From contig CM034236.1 in the NCBI GenBank assembly GCA_019916065.1, positions 19,026,805 through 19,090,804 on the forward strand: a DNA stretch of 64,000 nucleotides, given 5' to 3'. Positions 1 to 11,399 of the stretch are shown here, piece after piece (positions within the stretch are counted from its first letter, which is position 1; each line of letters starts with the position of its first letter). Made by a program: the position numbers and the translations under genes. The DNA is from Vitellaria paradoxa (lineage: Eukaryota; Streptophyta; Magnoliopsida; Ericales; Sapotaceae). The notes beneath the pieces were generated by a model, which saw only the letters and a list, made by a program, of their open reading frames with translations, was not told where the DNA came from and ran no database searches.

Positions 1-1640
1 ATAGTATAAGAAGAAAAAGAAAAACAAGTTCTACTAAATTTGAAACTTTATTAAATTAGAGACTTTATAAATGCCCCTAGTATTTTCTTTATAATAGTAT
101 TGATTGATGATAAATTGTGGCATTTTTTGTATTTCTATTTTGGATTTCTGTTTTTTTTTTATTTTTTATTTTTTGTTTTGAAGTTTATATTTTAAGAATA
201 CTAAAAACACATGTGATTTCACATTTCTTTTTTTTTTCCCCTTATTTTAGAATTCTTCTTGTTTTAAGTTAAAAATATTAAAAATGACTTTTGACTATTT
301 TTACACTTCATGTGTAAATCTATTTTTTATTTTTTAAAATAAAATTTAAAAACACAACTGACCAAATATATTTTAAACAATTTTTCTTATTTCAATAAAA
401 ATATAAAATAAAAAATAGATTCAAAACAAACATATTAAATGGCTAGTCACTGTTCTCGTGTGATGCGCATACTTTTCATCTTATATATTTTAAAAGTATA
501 AAAATAAAATAAAATATATTTAAATTAAGAAATAACAATAGTTTGCATATTTAACGAAATAAATTGACAATCATATAGTATTTTGATAAATAAAAAATAT
601 AGTATTTTAATAAATATAAATAATTAAATACAATTATATTACTAAAAGAATTCAAATATATATAATTTAACTTGCATGAAAATTTTAATTAATGGGGATT
701 TAATTTAGATGAAAAATTATAAGTAATTAAAAAAATAAATACTTCAATTAATAATCAACGTTCATTGTATATGCAAAGATTTATTTATTGCAGATACATT
801 TTTTATATAAGCAATCTAGATAGAAAAGGATATTACTTAAATAATCATCTCTATCTGATCTTTTTTTCTAACGATTTCTGTCTGTTCTTATCTATAATAC
901 AACTACAAAACGCTTATATTTTATTTTTGTTTTGTAAAAAAGTTGAAAAAATAAAATAAAAAATCTCTAAAAAATAAAACAAATTTATAGATCATTTTTT
1001 ATTTTCAATTGCTTATGAATTTACATGCAAAAAATAATAAAAGTAAAAAATTATTAATAAAATTTTACAATTATTGATTTTTTCATACAAATTAAAAAAC
1101 AATTTTCAATTTATTTCTATATACAACTTATTAGTTTTGGAGTTTTTTTTTTCACTATTAATTTTTTAAAAATTTTCCAAAATTTATATTTTTTAATACT
1201 CTACTTTATATATAGATATATCTATGTTATATATTAGAAGAATAATAAATGCACTCTAATTTTAGTTTATTACATTTAAAAATTAATATTTATTGTGAGG
1301 AGTGAGAGTGTAAAAACTTAAAATAGAGTATATTTTGACTCCCTTTGGTTTGTAAAAAAATTACAAAAAATTTTATAAACTTCTGTTAACTTTATATCAC
1401 ATCAACTTTTTTTTCACTATACGTATTACGAACTCTCAATTTATATCACTTTTTTTCATTCCAAACACAAACTTTATTATTTGTTTATATATTATTCAAA
1501 AGTTATATAACTTTATTGAGGAAAGATAAAAAAATATAATAACAATAACTCGAAGAGAACAAAAAAAAATATTTTTTTTTCTCGAAGCAAAATATCATGA
1601 GAAATTGCAAACTGTACACTTCCCTAAAAACCTCAGCCTG
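1..1640. other. AT-rich 5' flank of the KRP gene
   Basis: No gene is visible here on either strand. The stretch is very AT-rich with many short A and T runs; the longest open frames are short and low-complexity. It should contain the distal promoter of the downstream KRP gene, but I see no convincing individual site. A TA-rich run around 1645-1665 could supply a TATA-like element just ahead of the CT-rich leader. That is inference from position only. Confidence 0.6.
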
Positions 1641-1719
1641 TCATATATTATATATATAATATATCTTGCCTTCTTCTCAAAAAGGCTGTACATTCACTGC
1701 ACTCTGCCCCGGCCCCTCC

Positions 1720-1721
<2 letters not shown>

Positions 1722-1755
<34 letters not shown>

Positions 1756-1773
1756 CGCCTGCAAACCGCCCCC

Positions 1774-1806
<33 letters not shown>
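1722..1806 (+). repeat. Two CT microsatellites in the KRP leader
   Basis: Two perfect (CT)n tracts, about 1722-1752 and 1776-1806, are separated by a short C-rich spacer. CT-rich leaders are common just downstream of plant transcription starts and serve as GAGA-type (BPC factor) binding sites on the other strand. Their position 140-230 bases ahead of the start codon fits a transcribed leader. The 91-residue minus-strand reading frame through them is only a translation of the repeat. Confidence 0.85.
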
Positions 1807-1809
<3 letters not shown>

Positions 1810-1848
1810 TCTCCTAACCAATAACCGAAAACCAGACAACCCTTTCCA

Positions 1849-1857
1849 ATGATCTAA
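1849..1857 (+). promoter_or_regulatory. Minimal uORF 1 (two codons) in the KRP leader
   Basis: ATG-ATC-TAA lies 92 bases upstream of the KRP start. If transcription starts in or before the CT tracts, a scanning ribosome meets it first. It encodes only Met-Ile. A functional role is inference. Confidence 0.5.
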
Positions 1858-1921
1858 TCTACCCTTTTTCTTCTCCACCAGTGTTCCTTGTATTTTTTTT
1901 TTCGGGGTTTCTTGAACCACC

Positions 1922-1933
1922 ATGAGAGATTAA
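1922..1933 (+). promoter_or_regulatory. Minimal uORF 2 (three codons) in the KRP leader
   Basis: ATG-AGA-GAT-TAA ends 15 bases before the KRP start codon. Its context has A at -3 (ACCATGA), a stronger initiation context than the KRP ATG, which has T at -3 and G at +4. It could therefore reduce KRP translation or force reinitiation. The sequence is directly seen; the effect is inferred. Confidence 0.5.
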
Positions 1934-1948
1934 GGCCACCACTGATAG

Positions 1949-3296
1949 ATGGGCAAGTACATGAGGAAGGCAAAGGCAGCAGGCGAGGTGGCGCTCATGG
2001 AGGTTTCCCAGCCCTCGCTTGGCGTTCGTACCCGAGCCAGAACCCTAGCTTTACAGCGGCTCCAGAAAGCGGCGGCGGCGGCGGCGGCCTCTGGCAGCGA
2101 GTCATATCTCCAGTTGAGGAGCCGTAGACTCGAGAAACCCCCAATCCTTGTTTCCAGTCATTCGAAGAAGCAGAAGCAAACCCCGAAGGGGACTTGTGTG
2201 CCAAACCCTAACCCTAACTCTAATTCGCGAACGAGGTCCAGATTAAGGGTGAGTTCTTTGAATTCTTGTTCCGCCGGGTCCGCCTCGCTTGATTGTTCGG
2301 ACAGAGACGAGGGTAATGGGGAGACGCAGAAAATGGGGGCTGACGAGGAAGAGACTCGTGAAAACAACAATATTGATGAGGGGGGTATCGAAGCTTCGTT
2401 TGGTGAAAATGTGTTGGAATTTGAAGGTAGAGAGAGGTGGGTTTCGCTTTTTATTTATTTATTTATCTATTTATTTATTTATTTCTGTTTGTCAAAAGCC
2501 TCAATTTTTTATGGTCGCTTCATTTTCTTGACTATCTCGGTTCATTTTCTTGACTATCTCCCAAAAGGGTTTTCTTTGCCCCATTTTTGGTTGTCTAGAA
2601 AATGTGGGAAAAGGGACAGAAATAATAATTTTTTTTAATCCTCTGCTTTGCAGAAATTTTTCTGTGAAAAATTGGGGGATTTCTTTAATCGTTATTATTT
2701 CTTCTCTCCCCAACCCCCCCCCCCCCAAAAAAAAATTCCCTTGTATTTCAAACTTGTCGAATATGTGTTTGAAAGGTCTTTTATGTTCTGTTTGGCTGCC
2801 GAGAAAATTAAAAAAGAGATTAAAATTTTGGAATTTTTTGGTGTAAGTTTAATGGGCTTGAAGAATTTTTGGAAGGTTTAAAGATTTTTTTTTTTGTTTG
2901 GAATTTTTGGGTTTTAATATCACGCTCTTGTTTCGTGCGCTGTTTGGTTGCTGAGAAAATGAAGAAAAAAAGAAGACCAAAATCGGTTTCAGTTGTTTTT
3001 GAAAGTTGCGGGAAGATGTAGATACCTTTTGCGGTTTTGTTAGAGCGCCTTCATTATTTTATCCCGAGGGAAATATTTAGGAGAGGGTTTATTCCATTGT
3101 TTGGAAGCTGAGAAAAAAAAAAGTTGGATCGAAACTTATTTGAAATAGGAAAGGGGGAGGGATTGGGAATGAAAAATACACTATTATGCTGATTTCTTTT
3201 AGATAATATAAAAAATTTTTGATGTCGTCTGTTAATGTTTCTTGGAGACTACAATTTCCATCTTCTTCTTCTTCTCCTTCTCTCTCTCTTTCTCTG

Positions 3297-3327
<31 letters not shown>

Positions 3328-5239
3328 TTTTTTTTCTTTTTGTTGTGTGCGTGTTGGGGTGGTGGGGAGTGAGGAATTGCTTTTCTTAAATAGCAATTTA
3401 TAATTCAATGGTTCTAAAATTGTTTGTATTATTTTCTTTTTTTTTTTTTAATTTTTACACACTGGTTTGAATTCAGAATTATTGTTGATTTGTTGTAACT
3501 TTTCTCTTAATTTTTTTTTTATTTTTGATAATCTCTAGTTTTAAGAATCATCATTCCCCTGGCAATCTGTAAGTTGTTCAGTATTACCTAAGCAGTATCT
3601 TTGAGTTTCAAGTTTTTGAAACACTTTGGTGTGATCTTTCTCTAAATGCAGTGGGGAAAAGCAATTGAGAACATTTGTGCTTCTGTGACATATTCAGCAT
3701 GCTCTAATATCCATTTCCCCAGCTTGATCTATATCTGAAAACTGTTTGGGGTATAGGGATGGAGTAGTTTTTCCAGTTTATGGTCCAGTCCCCATTTCAA
3801 CTTAGTCATTCCTCCTTTGCTTTTTTATATAGTATCTTTCATCAATATTTGATCTTGTTTCTTGAAAATTGGTTGTTTTGTTATTTAGTTGGCAGAAAGG
3901 CTAACTTGAGTTGTGTTATCTGGCAATTGAATTTTGTATAGAGGGTAAAAAATATCTATTCTGAATCTCCATGAATATGAGGTGTCATTTTCATATTAAT
4001 CTATCAGAATGGAACCTTATTTTTTGCTTTTCTATTTCCCTTTGTGATACCATTTGATTATTTAAGGTGCTTTTTGTTTGCACTGATGTTCTGTTTGAGC
4101 CTACATATACTGGGATGGGGGATTATCTATTATTTAGTGCTTGAAATATAGGTTGCTTGAAAATTATTGTTATAGGAAAACCATTTTAAATCTGCGTATT
4201 AAAAAATTGTAAGTTTGCAAAATTTTGCTTCTCTGGTTCTTCCCTGTATCTGCTGGAGAATTTGAAGAAAATTTCTTTGGCCTTTTGCTTGACTTTGGTT
4301 ATGAAATGACTATTCTCAGAAAAATGCCTGTTACTGCTATTGAAATGTGTTTATTGTACAATTAAGAAAATAAAATATGTAACTGTATATATGGCCAATT
4401 TCGCAGACTTTAGCTGGAATCTTGGTGATTGAATCATTTCGAAGTTTGAATAGGCCTTCTCATTGCTTTAACTGAAGCATGATTGATGCATATACTGTAT
4501 TGGTGTTTTAAAGTGCGCTAAAGTAAATGATTGCTAGGGTCCTAATCCTGAATTTAAGTTGTATAATGTGTGGGGTATCCTGTGTAGTTGCAGTGAATCA
4601 GAGATGAAAACTTGCATAAAAGCCTCTGATGCCATTACTGAAAAGGGTTATAAATTCCTTGTACGTATTCATTATTAGTTGCAGAAAGCTGAGTCTCTGT
4701 TCTCATGGCATGGGTGATATATGGGCTGTTGGTGGCTTTTTATTTGGTTCTCTCTTATGCTTACTCGCTCACTCTGTCTAGATGTTGCATAGTTAGTGAC
4801 TTAATTTGACCGTAAAACGAAACATACATCGTGTTTAGCAGGACCACCAGGGAAAGCACACCTTGCAGTTTGATAAGAGATCCCGAGAGTGTCAGAACAC
4901 CTGGTTCTACTACTAGGCCCACCTGCTCAAGGGAGGCAAACAGGAGAGTGCAGAATTCCATGCGAGGGGGCATCCCAACTGCCGAGGAAATTGACGAATT
5001 CTTTGCCAGTGCAGAACGACAGCAACGAAGAGAATTTATTGAGAAGTACTTTTCATATTCTCTCTCTCGATGCTCATCTCTCTTGATGGTTTCCTTTGTT
5101 GTTGGTTTTCTTCGTTCTGATTCATCCCTGCGTGTTTCATGTCTCTGCCAAATGGAACTCTCTTTGCAGGTACAACTTTGACCCCGTAAATGATGAGCCC
5201 CTCCCCGGACGCTATCAGTGGGTGAAGCTGGATCCATAG
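1949..5239 (+). CDS. KRP: Kip-related protein (KRP/ICK), plant cyclin-dependent kinase inhibitor
   Basis: Joined exons 1949-2436, 4842-5045 and 5170-5239 give 253 codons ending in TAG. KRPs bind CDK-cyclin complexes in the nucleus and restrain cell-cycle progression. Residues 1-9 are the conserved MGKYMRKAK start and 25-35 the [11 protein letters not shown] motif. Residues 41-47 are a poly-Ala run from a GCG repeat, and 52-65 the [14 protein letters not shown] motif. A Lys-rich NLS-like stretch (SKKQKQ) follows. The C-terminal 206-253 ([12 protein letters not shown]... and FIEKYNFDP...PLPGRYQW) is the CDI domain that contacts cyclin and CDK. Splice phases join cleanly: exon 1 ends AG, exon 2 starts G-ACC (Arg-Thr-Thr); exon 2 ends GAG-AA and exon 3 starts G-TAC-AAC (Lys-Tyr-Asn). 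The start is the only ATG giving the family N-terminus. The motif set recalls the Arabidopsis KRP3/KRP4 subgroup; that assignment is from memory. Confidence 0.95.
2068..2090 (+). repeat. GCG trinucleotide run coding poly-Ala in KRP
   Basis: An in-frame GCG repeat codes Ala 41-47 between two conserved KRP motifs. Such runs commonly vary in length between alleles and should be tolerated here because the segment is a linker. Confidence 0.85.
2437..4841 (+). other. KRP intron 1 (2,405 bp)
   Basis: Donor GAG|GTGGGT, acceptor TTTAGCAG|GACC. It contains no gene. Visible content: a (TTTA)n tract at 2449-2484, a poly-C then poly-A tract near 2716-2737, a CTT run at 3261-3277, (TG)n at 3295-3310 followed by about 25 T, and four spaced copies of a TGTTTGGTTGCTGAGAAAA-like word in its first 700 bases. 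The acceptor is a tandem NAGNAG. Confidence 0.9.
4837..4842 (+). promoter_or_regulatory. Tandem NAGNAG splice acceptor of KRP intron 1
   Basis: The sequence TAGCAG offers AG at 4837-4838 and at 4840-4841. The downstream AG makes exon 2 start at 4842 (Glu-Arg-Thr-Thr). The upstream AG starts it at 4839 and adds one Ser (Glu-Ser-Arg-Thr-Thr). Both keep the frame. Which is used cannot be told from DNA. Confidence 0.7.
5046..5169 (+). other. KRP intron 2 (124 bp)
   Basis: Donor GAGAA|GTACTT, T-rich body, acceptor TTTGCAG|GTACAAC. Removal restores the invariant EKYNFDP sequence. The upstream frame stays open through the whole intron and ends in exon 3 at 5179-5181, so retention would replace the last conserved residues by an unrelated tail. 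Confidence 0.9.
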
Positions 5240-5961
5240 GCATCGGTGTTCCTTGGAGACTTCATTGTTCCTGCAAATTATTAGTTGATCAGTAGCTTTA
5301 GTGTAACTAAAAGCAGTTGCAGGAGTTGGCTATAAGTTTTCATGGTGATAGGTGTTATCCGTTTTGCATCACCTTTCTTTTACGTGTAAAGAAAAAGTAG
5401 TAGGGGGTGTGGACAAAGGTGTTAGAAGTACAGCAGGCTAATGATCTGTAAACATAACAAAGCTTGTGAGTAACATAACAAATAGAAGAAGGTACTTTGT
5501 CTAACAGATCATGAGGCGAGGGGAAATGGAGATGGGGGTTATGAATTAGGTCAGTGTTTTAGATGGTACAGAAATCTACTTACTTCCGTTTTGGTTGAGT
5601 GTCCTGTATTTTGCTCTCCCTTTTGTTGTCTGTACTTGTACTGACGAAACTCTTCTTTAACTCTTCAATAAACATGGCCCATTTTCTCCCCCTTTATGTT
5701 ATTGTCTTAGATTATAACATTCTTTGCTAATAAAAAAAATGTTAGGCATAAAGGCGATTAAGGTGACTGCGGATTCTTTCAGCGAGGTTGATGTGACTGG
5801 ATTAGGATAACTGTGTTATGGTGCTGTTAATGTAATTGTGCAATCTCAATTTATGTATGTCGTCGATGATTGACAATTAAGATAAGCATTCTCACGCTCG
5901 GAATTTCATTTTCCAGAATTGTGAGATGCAATGCGTGTAATTATATATATACACGCACACA
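5240..5961 (+). terminator. KRP 3' UTR and polyadenylation region
   Basis: Sequence downstream of the KRP stop. A canonical AATAAA at 5667-5672, followed by a T-rich stretch, is the likely polyadenylation signal, giving a 3' UTR of roughly 450 bases. From about 5640 onward this flank recurs at 27640-27865 and 37460-37610. No other gene is visible. It ends at the left tip of E1. Confidence 0.7.
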
Positions 5962-7322
5962 TGATATGTTTCAATTAGAGTGATGCACAATTCTGAGTCG
6001 GAGTAAAAGATTAAAATTAGTCTAAATGTAATATAATAATATTTTAATCATGCGCTAGGCAATGGTTCTTTAATATGTTAATAAAGTTAGGCTGCAAGCG
6101 TGTACAACTCAATATAATATAAACAATTGTTTTACATCTGAAATGTTAAAAAGAATAAAATACAAAGAATATGCTTCAACTCAAAAGTTAAAATATATGC
6201 AACAAAAGAAAATCTTAAATAAAGTAGCCTAATCATCTAGGGGTCCTGCTGGTTTGCCGACACCTAGACTTGTAATGAAATTTGTAAGAGAATGAGCATT
6301 AACAGTCTGACACCCACTACACAGTTAGACTTGTAATGAAATTTGTAAAAGAATGAGCATTAACAGTCGACACCCGCAACACAGCTGAGCATTTAATATG
6401 TCCAAACTATACATCTATCATGGATATGATAATAATAACAAAACAGAAAGTATAACATATGCTATAACATAATCATCATTATAACTCAACCAGCATCAAC
6501 ATGTAATAATATAAATTGACACATAACATAATCTCGGATTTAGTTACTTAGCTGGGTGGACTTATACAAGATCTCATTCTAGACACTATCTCATAAGGTG
6601 TCAGCCTCCAAAGTCAAGCTAAGGAATAACCATGTCTAATTGCGTCTACCCTTGGGTCAGAAGCCTGATATATAACTCTACACTTTTAGGGTCTACCACT
6701 TGGGTCAAATCTCAAGAGTGACAACAATGTCATACTTGCATCTACCTCAATTCGTAAGTTATTAGCCTATTGAAATGTGAGTAATCAACCTTTGCACAGG
6801 TTTAGGAACTTGCAAACCATGGGTACGAATACCCTCTATTTTAGTACCTCTAAACTCCTCAATCCTAAAATCAAGACTTCGAACACCATTCCATATCTTA
6901 ATATTATAAGATAACCCAGAATACCTCCGAGGTGTTACCTTATGCGAGGATAATCAAATATGCATAAATATCACAAAAGGCTGACAAAACCTAAATTCAA
7001 TCATACTAAGCACACGCTAGGAGATCTGGGAAAGGTCATCCGCACGCTAAGAGACGTCTCGTGTGCATGAGGATCAAACTCACCCAATCGTGTGCATGAC
7101 AAGAAGAATCTCGTGTGCACGGGACACAAGACTCTAGACTGTGTGCATGTCGTTACAAAATTTGAATTTCCTAAACATTGAGCTCAAATCTAACTTTAGT
7201 AAAAAAAATTAACATAACCTCTAACCACAACAGAGTAAATAAACATCAAAAACAACCCACCAAATGGTTTAATACACACCAATGTATAAAAGGATGTATA
7301 TACAAAGTACCGAGTCATTACA
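5962..7322 (-). repeat. Left (3') LTR of E1
   Basis: Right tip GAGTCATTACA abuts the purine-rich tract of the internal region (read on the minus strand as ...GAGTGTAATGACTC). The left tip is placed by alignment with TGTAATGTCCCAA at 38740. Relative to E2 it lacks about 0.95 kb between about 7000 and 7045. A dense cluster of GTGTGCATG/GTGTGCACG words lies at 7045-7155. Confidence 0.65.
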
Positions 7323-9705
7323 CTCTCCCCTTACAAAAATTCATCCTCAAAATTTAGGGTAACAATCACAACATATAATATATAAAGCCAAAATTAAATA
7401 CATTATTTAAACAACTAGGGATACCAATGTCTAATCTCAATCTCTTTCTCCCAAATAGACTCCTCAACCCCGTGATACTTCCACAGCACACACACTAATG
7501 GAATAATCTTCTCGCATAGCACTTGTTGGCGAGAATCCAAAATCGCAACTAGTCACATCTTGTACGACACGTAAGAATCCAATTCCAACCTCGTCTAGTT
7601 AGTAACATACCATGGATCTAAAGCGTACCTTTGAAGTATGGACACATGGAATACTTCATGTACCCCAGAAAGATACGATGGCAAGGCAATATGATATGCT
7701 ATCTCTCTATCCCACTCCAGTACCTCAAAAAGCCCAATAAAATGCGATGACAACTAAACCCTCTATCCAAAACGAGACTGACCCTTCTATGGCAAGACCT
7801 TTAAGAAGACATGGTCTCCCAAAGCAAACGCCAATGGTTTATGTTGTACATCGGCATAGCTCTTTTCATAACTATGCAACCTCAAGCCTCTGACAAATCA
7901 CCCTAACCTACTTGGTTGTCTTAAGAACAAAATTGGGATCAATTACACTAGTCTCGCCAATTTTAGCCCAACAAGTATGAGATCTGTATAGCCGATCATA
8001 CAAAGCCTCAAAATGGGCCATTTATATATTTGAATACTAGTTGTTGTTGTTGGCTAACTCTACTAAAAAAAGATGATCTTCCCAACTACTATAGAAGTCA
8101 AGCACACAAGCTCTAAGCTTGTCTTCCAATATTTGAATAGTACACTCCTATTACCAATCAGTTTGAGGTTGAAAGGCAAAACTAAAGCACAACTTAGACC
8201 CTAAGGCAACTTGGAGACTCTGCTAGAACCACAAAACAATCCACGAAGCCCTGTTTAAGACAGTGGACACAAAAACACCGGGCAATTGAATAATCTCATC
8301 AATATATAATTATGCCAAAACTAGCAAAGGATTGATTGATCATCTGAATTCACAAAAAATGAGCTGACTTCGTTGACCTATCTATAACCACCCAAATCGC
8401 ATCCTGCCCTCTCAACGACCTCAGCAAACACAAAATCCATCGTAATGTGCTCTTACTTCCACTGGAAGTGTGGCAACAATTACTATAACCCAGTTGGCCT
8501 CTGATACTCAACCTTCACATTTTAGCAAGTCAAAGACCTACCCACAAACTCAACACCTTTCTCTTCATACCTGAATAAAAGAATTTTCGGCATAGATTAT
8601 GATACATCTTGATATCATTGAGATGTATGACAAGTCTAGAGTCGTGAAACTCCTTCAAAATAATCTTCTGGAAAAAAATAAGAGTCTCCCTATAAATCAC
8701 AGTACATTGTTAGTCCGTATTGGCTAATCTAGTGTCTCATCACCATTCAATAATCTAGCTCGAGTGGTCTCAGACTCTGCATTTGTAACCTAGGGCTCAA
8801 CCACTCAACTCAGTGAAATTAGTTGAACAATCGAAGAAAACACCGCCACCTAATTTCCTTTCCCTCATAATTGCAAATCAGACTTACTCAAACCATCAAG
8901 CATCCTCCACTCTCACACGGTAGCACTCACTAAGAAATAACAAGTCTTCTAGCTAAGAGTGTCTGCTACCACATTCGCCTTCCCTTGGTGATATTATAAC
9001 TCAAAATCAAATCCCTCCATGTACTCCATCGTCTTTGCCACAAATTAAGGTCCCTTTAAGTAAACATATGTTTCAAACTCTTGTGGTCTGAGAACACCTC
9101 GAACTATTCACCAAATAAGTAATGCCTTTAGTTCTTTAAATTGAAGATAACTATTACCAACTCTAGGTCATGTATTGGATAATTCTCCCCATGAATCTTT
9201 AACTGATGAGACCTATAAGGAACAACCTTACCATACTGCATCCAAACACAATCCAAACCATTCCTGGAAGCATTACAATAAATAAAATAATGCAATCCCC
9301 TCTTCGAGATTACTAACATCAGGGTAGAAGTCAATGTCATCTTCAGCTCCTAGAACGACCACTCACAGGCCTTGTCACAAACAAATCTAACATCTTTCCT
9401 AGTTAGTCATATTAAAGGTTTGGCTAATCCCAAAAAATCCAACACAAATCATCAATAATAACCTACTAAACCCTAGGAAACTCCATATCTCAAATACTGT
9501 CTTCAGTCTTGGCCAATCTAACATTGCCTCGATCTTAGACGGTACCATAATGATACTTTTTTTTATTAACTACATGCCCAAGGAATCTCACATTCCAAAA
9601 CTAAAACTTGCATTTAATTAGTTTGACATATAATTGGTGATCTCTTAGAGTTTGCAATACAATCCACAAATGCTTAGCATGCGCTTTCTCTCATTGGGAA
9701 TACAT
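7323..9705 (-). pseudogene. E1 pol remnant: RT end, RNase H, integrase
   Basis: Broken by stops and frameshifts. At 9128-9340 (minus) an RNase H segment is readable, with the CNASRNGLDCVWMQ and NYPIHDLELVIVIFNLK-like core of the family. Around 7950-8050 (minus) an integrase-end segment reads LYDRLYRS..CWAKIGET. Domain order RT, RNase H, integrase from high to low coordinates is the Ty3/gypsy order. Nothing here can make a full product. Confidence 0.75.
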
Positions 9706-10477
9706 AATCCACAAATGCTCAGCATGTAAGACAGTCTTGTATGCATGCAAGACTGTCCACAATTGTGCGCACGAAAACTCAATAGTTCGTGTGCAGGTAG
9801 AACTATAACAGGCACCAATGCCTGAGAAGTTAACTTTTGTGTGCACACCAGAGCTCTTGCACTAGCTGGCTACGAAGCTTTGTTTTCTGGGTTTCAAACC
9901 AATTGAACTAATTACCTAGCAACAATTCAATTACTCTACAACAAAATATTCCTAAATATGTTAGAAACAATTTTAAACAACCACGAAGCATCAATTTCAT
10001 GCATTGGGCTTCATTGGTCACAACTAAAAGCAAATCAACCTAGCTTAATTCTTTCACTATGGTTTTGGTTTTTCTCCTGCACAAGCACCTCACACACACT
10101 CCAATTAAGGACAAGACGGTTGATGGGAGGCTGGTAGGTGAGGCATTAGCTTCCTAAGGAAGCCAACACACATGGAGTAAGCTCCTTCACCTTTCAGCTA
10201 TAGATATATAGGTATATATATAAAGTAGAAATGGTGAGTGGAGGTAGGTGGAAAAGATTTCGATAAGGTTGTGCGCACACTAGGAGACATCTTGTGCACA
10301 TGCATGAGAATCAAACTCACCCAATTATATGCACAAGACACAAGACTCCAAATTGTGTGAACAAGATACTAAATTCTATGCGCACACCATAACAAAACTA
10401 AATTTCTAAAGTGTTGAGCCCAAACCTATCTCTAGTTAAAATTTAACCCAACTTGTAATCACAATAGAGTAAATAAA
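9706..10477 (-). repeat. E1 right (5') LTR, left portion, with deletion junction
   Basis: After a second copy of the 20-base word found at 9662-9681, the sequence turns into LTR sequence matching E2 at 41190-42240 (ACAGTCT..., GTGCGCACG words, then the CACACACACTCC stretch near 10090). It is interrupted at 10478 by E3 and resumes at 23043. Confidence 0.65.
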
Positions 10478-11290
10478 TGTCACACCCCAGATTCTATAAT
10501 CTGAGCACGTGAATAAAAGAGCACATTACACACTATTTAATAATTCTCTCTGCTACACATTAGAGCCATACAGACACGCTATGGAGCAAATAAAAAAAAA
10601 AATAAATAGACTCATACTTAAATTTGAATACATGTCCTAGTTAAACCAACTAGACAACAAAGTTCTAAACCAAAACTACAAACCTCTAAAATTAAACTAA
10701 ATAATTTTCCAAAAACTAAATAAAAGTAAATAAATATTCATCTTGCAAATAGAGGCTTATTATAATTCACCAAAATAACATTTCTAAAGAAAAATCTAAT
10801 GTAATTAAATAAAATAAATAAAATTCTAATTTCTAGGTTGAACAGGTCCAGCACGTGACTGAAAATTATTACCTGCATCACAAGCTGTAAGAGGATGAGC
10901 ACTAATGCCACGTGTGCTCGGAACCATAATAATAATATAAATGCAATAATGCCCCAGCATGCTATTAATAAATAAAATTAATTAATTAATACAGCTACCT
11001 TAGTGTTTTCTAAATTTTTTTAATTGAAAATAATAGCATTATATATATAGTAGCTGACCCCCCTTTTTAATAAATTTAATAATTACATACCCTCCCCCTT
11101 TGGGTTTAAGTAAATTATAATCTCCCTAGAATTTTAAAATCTTTTCAAGGGTAACCAAAAATTAATCTTTTTTAAATACAACTCAAAGTTAAATAGCAAA
11201 ATTTTAAATTATTAAATTTAAATAACGAATTAAATTTACTAAGTAATAAAAAATATATAAATTAAATTAAATCAAACTCGGGTCATTACA
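10478..11290 (-). repeat. 3' LTR of E3 (813 bp, internally deleted)
   Basis: Runs TGTCACACC to GGTCATTACA and is followed by the purine-rich tract of E3. Compared with the 5' LTR at 21140-23037 it lacks about 1.1 kb near 10975-10990; sequence on both sides of the gap aligns. Confidence 0.8.
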
Positions 11291-11399
11291 TTCTCCATCA
11301 TTTACAAAAATTTCATTCTCGAAATTTAGGAGGTAAACAAAAGAAAAATTAAGGAAACAATTCAGGATACTAACTCTGCATATCTATCTCTCGCTCCCA

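Noticed and set aside
1648..1923. 91-residue minus-strand frame rich in Arg-Glu
   Set aside because: It is a translation of the CT/GA microsatellites in the KRP leader.
2201..2225. Interstitial telomere remnant
   Set aside because: Only about three short TTTAGGG-like units and fully in frame within KRP exon 1; kept only as a telobox observation.
4761..5243. 160-residue open frame on the minus strand
   Set aside because: It lies entirely antisense to KRP exons 2-3 and their introns, which are securely identified by conserved motifs and splice sites; it has no recognisable domain.
5962..7322. Exact 5-bp target duplication for E1/E2
   Set aside because: Candidate flanks (ACACA/AGTAC for E1, ATACA/AGCAC for E2) do not match, so no duplication is claimed.
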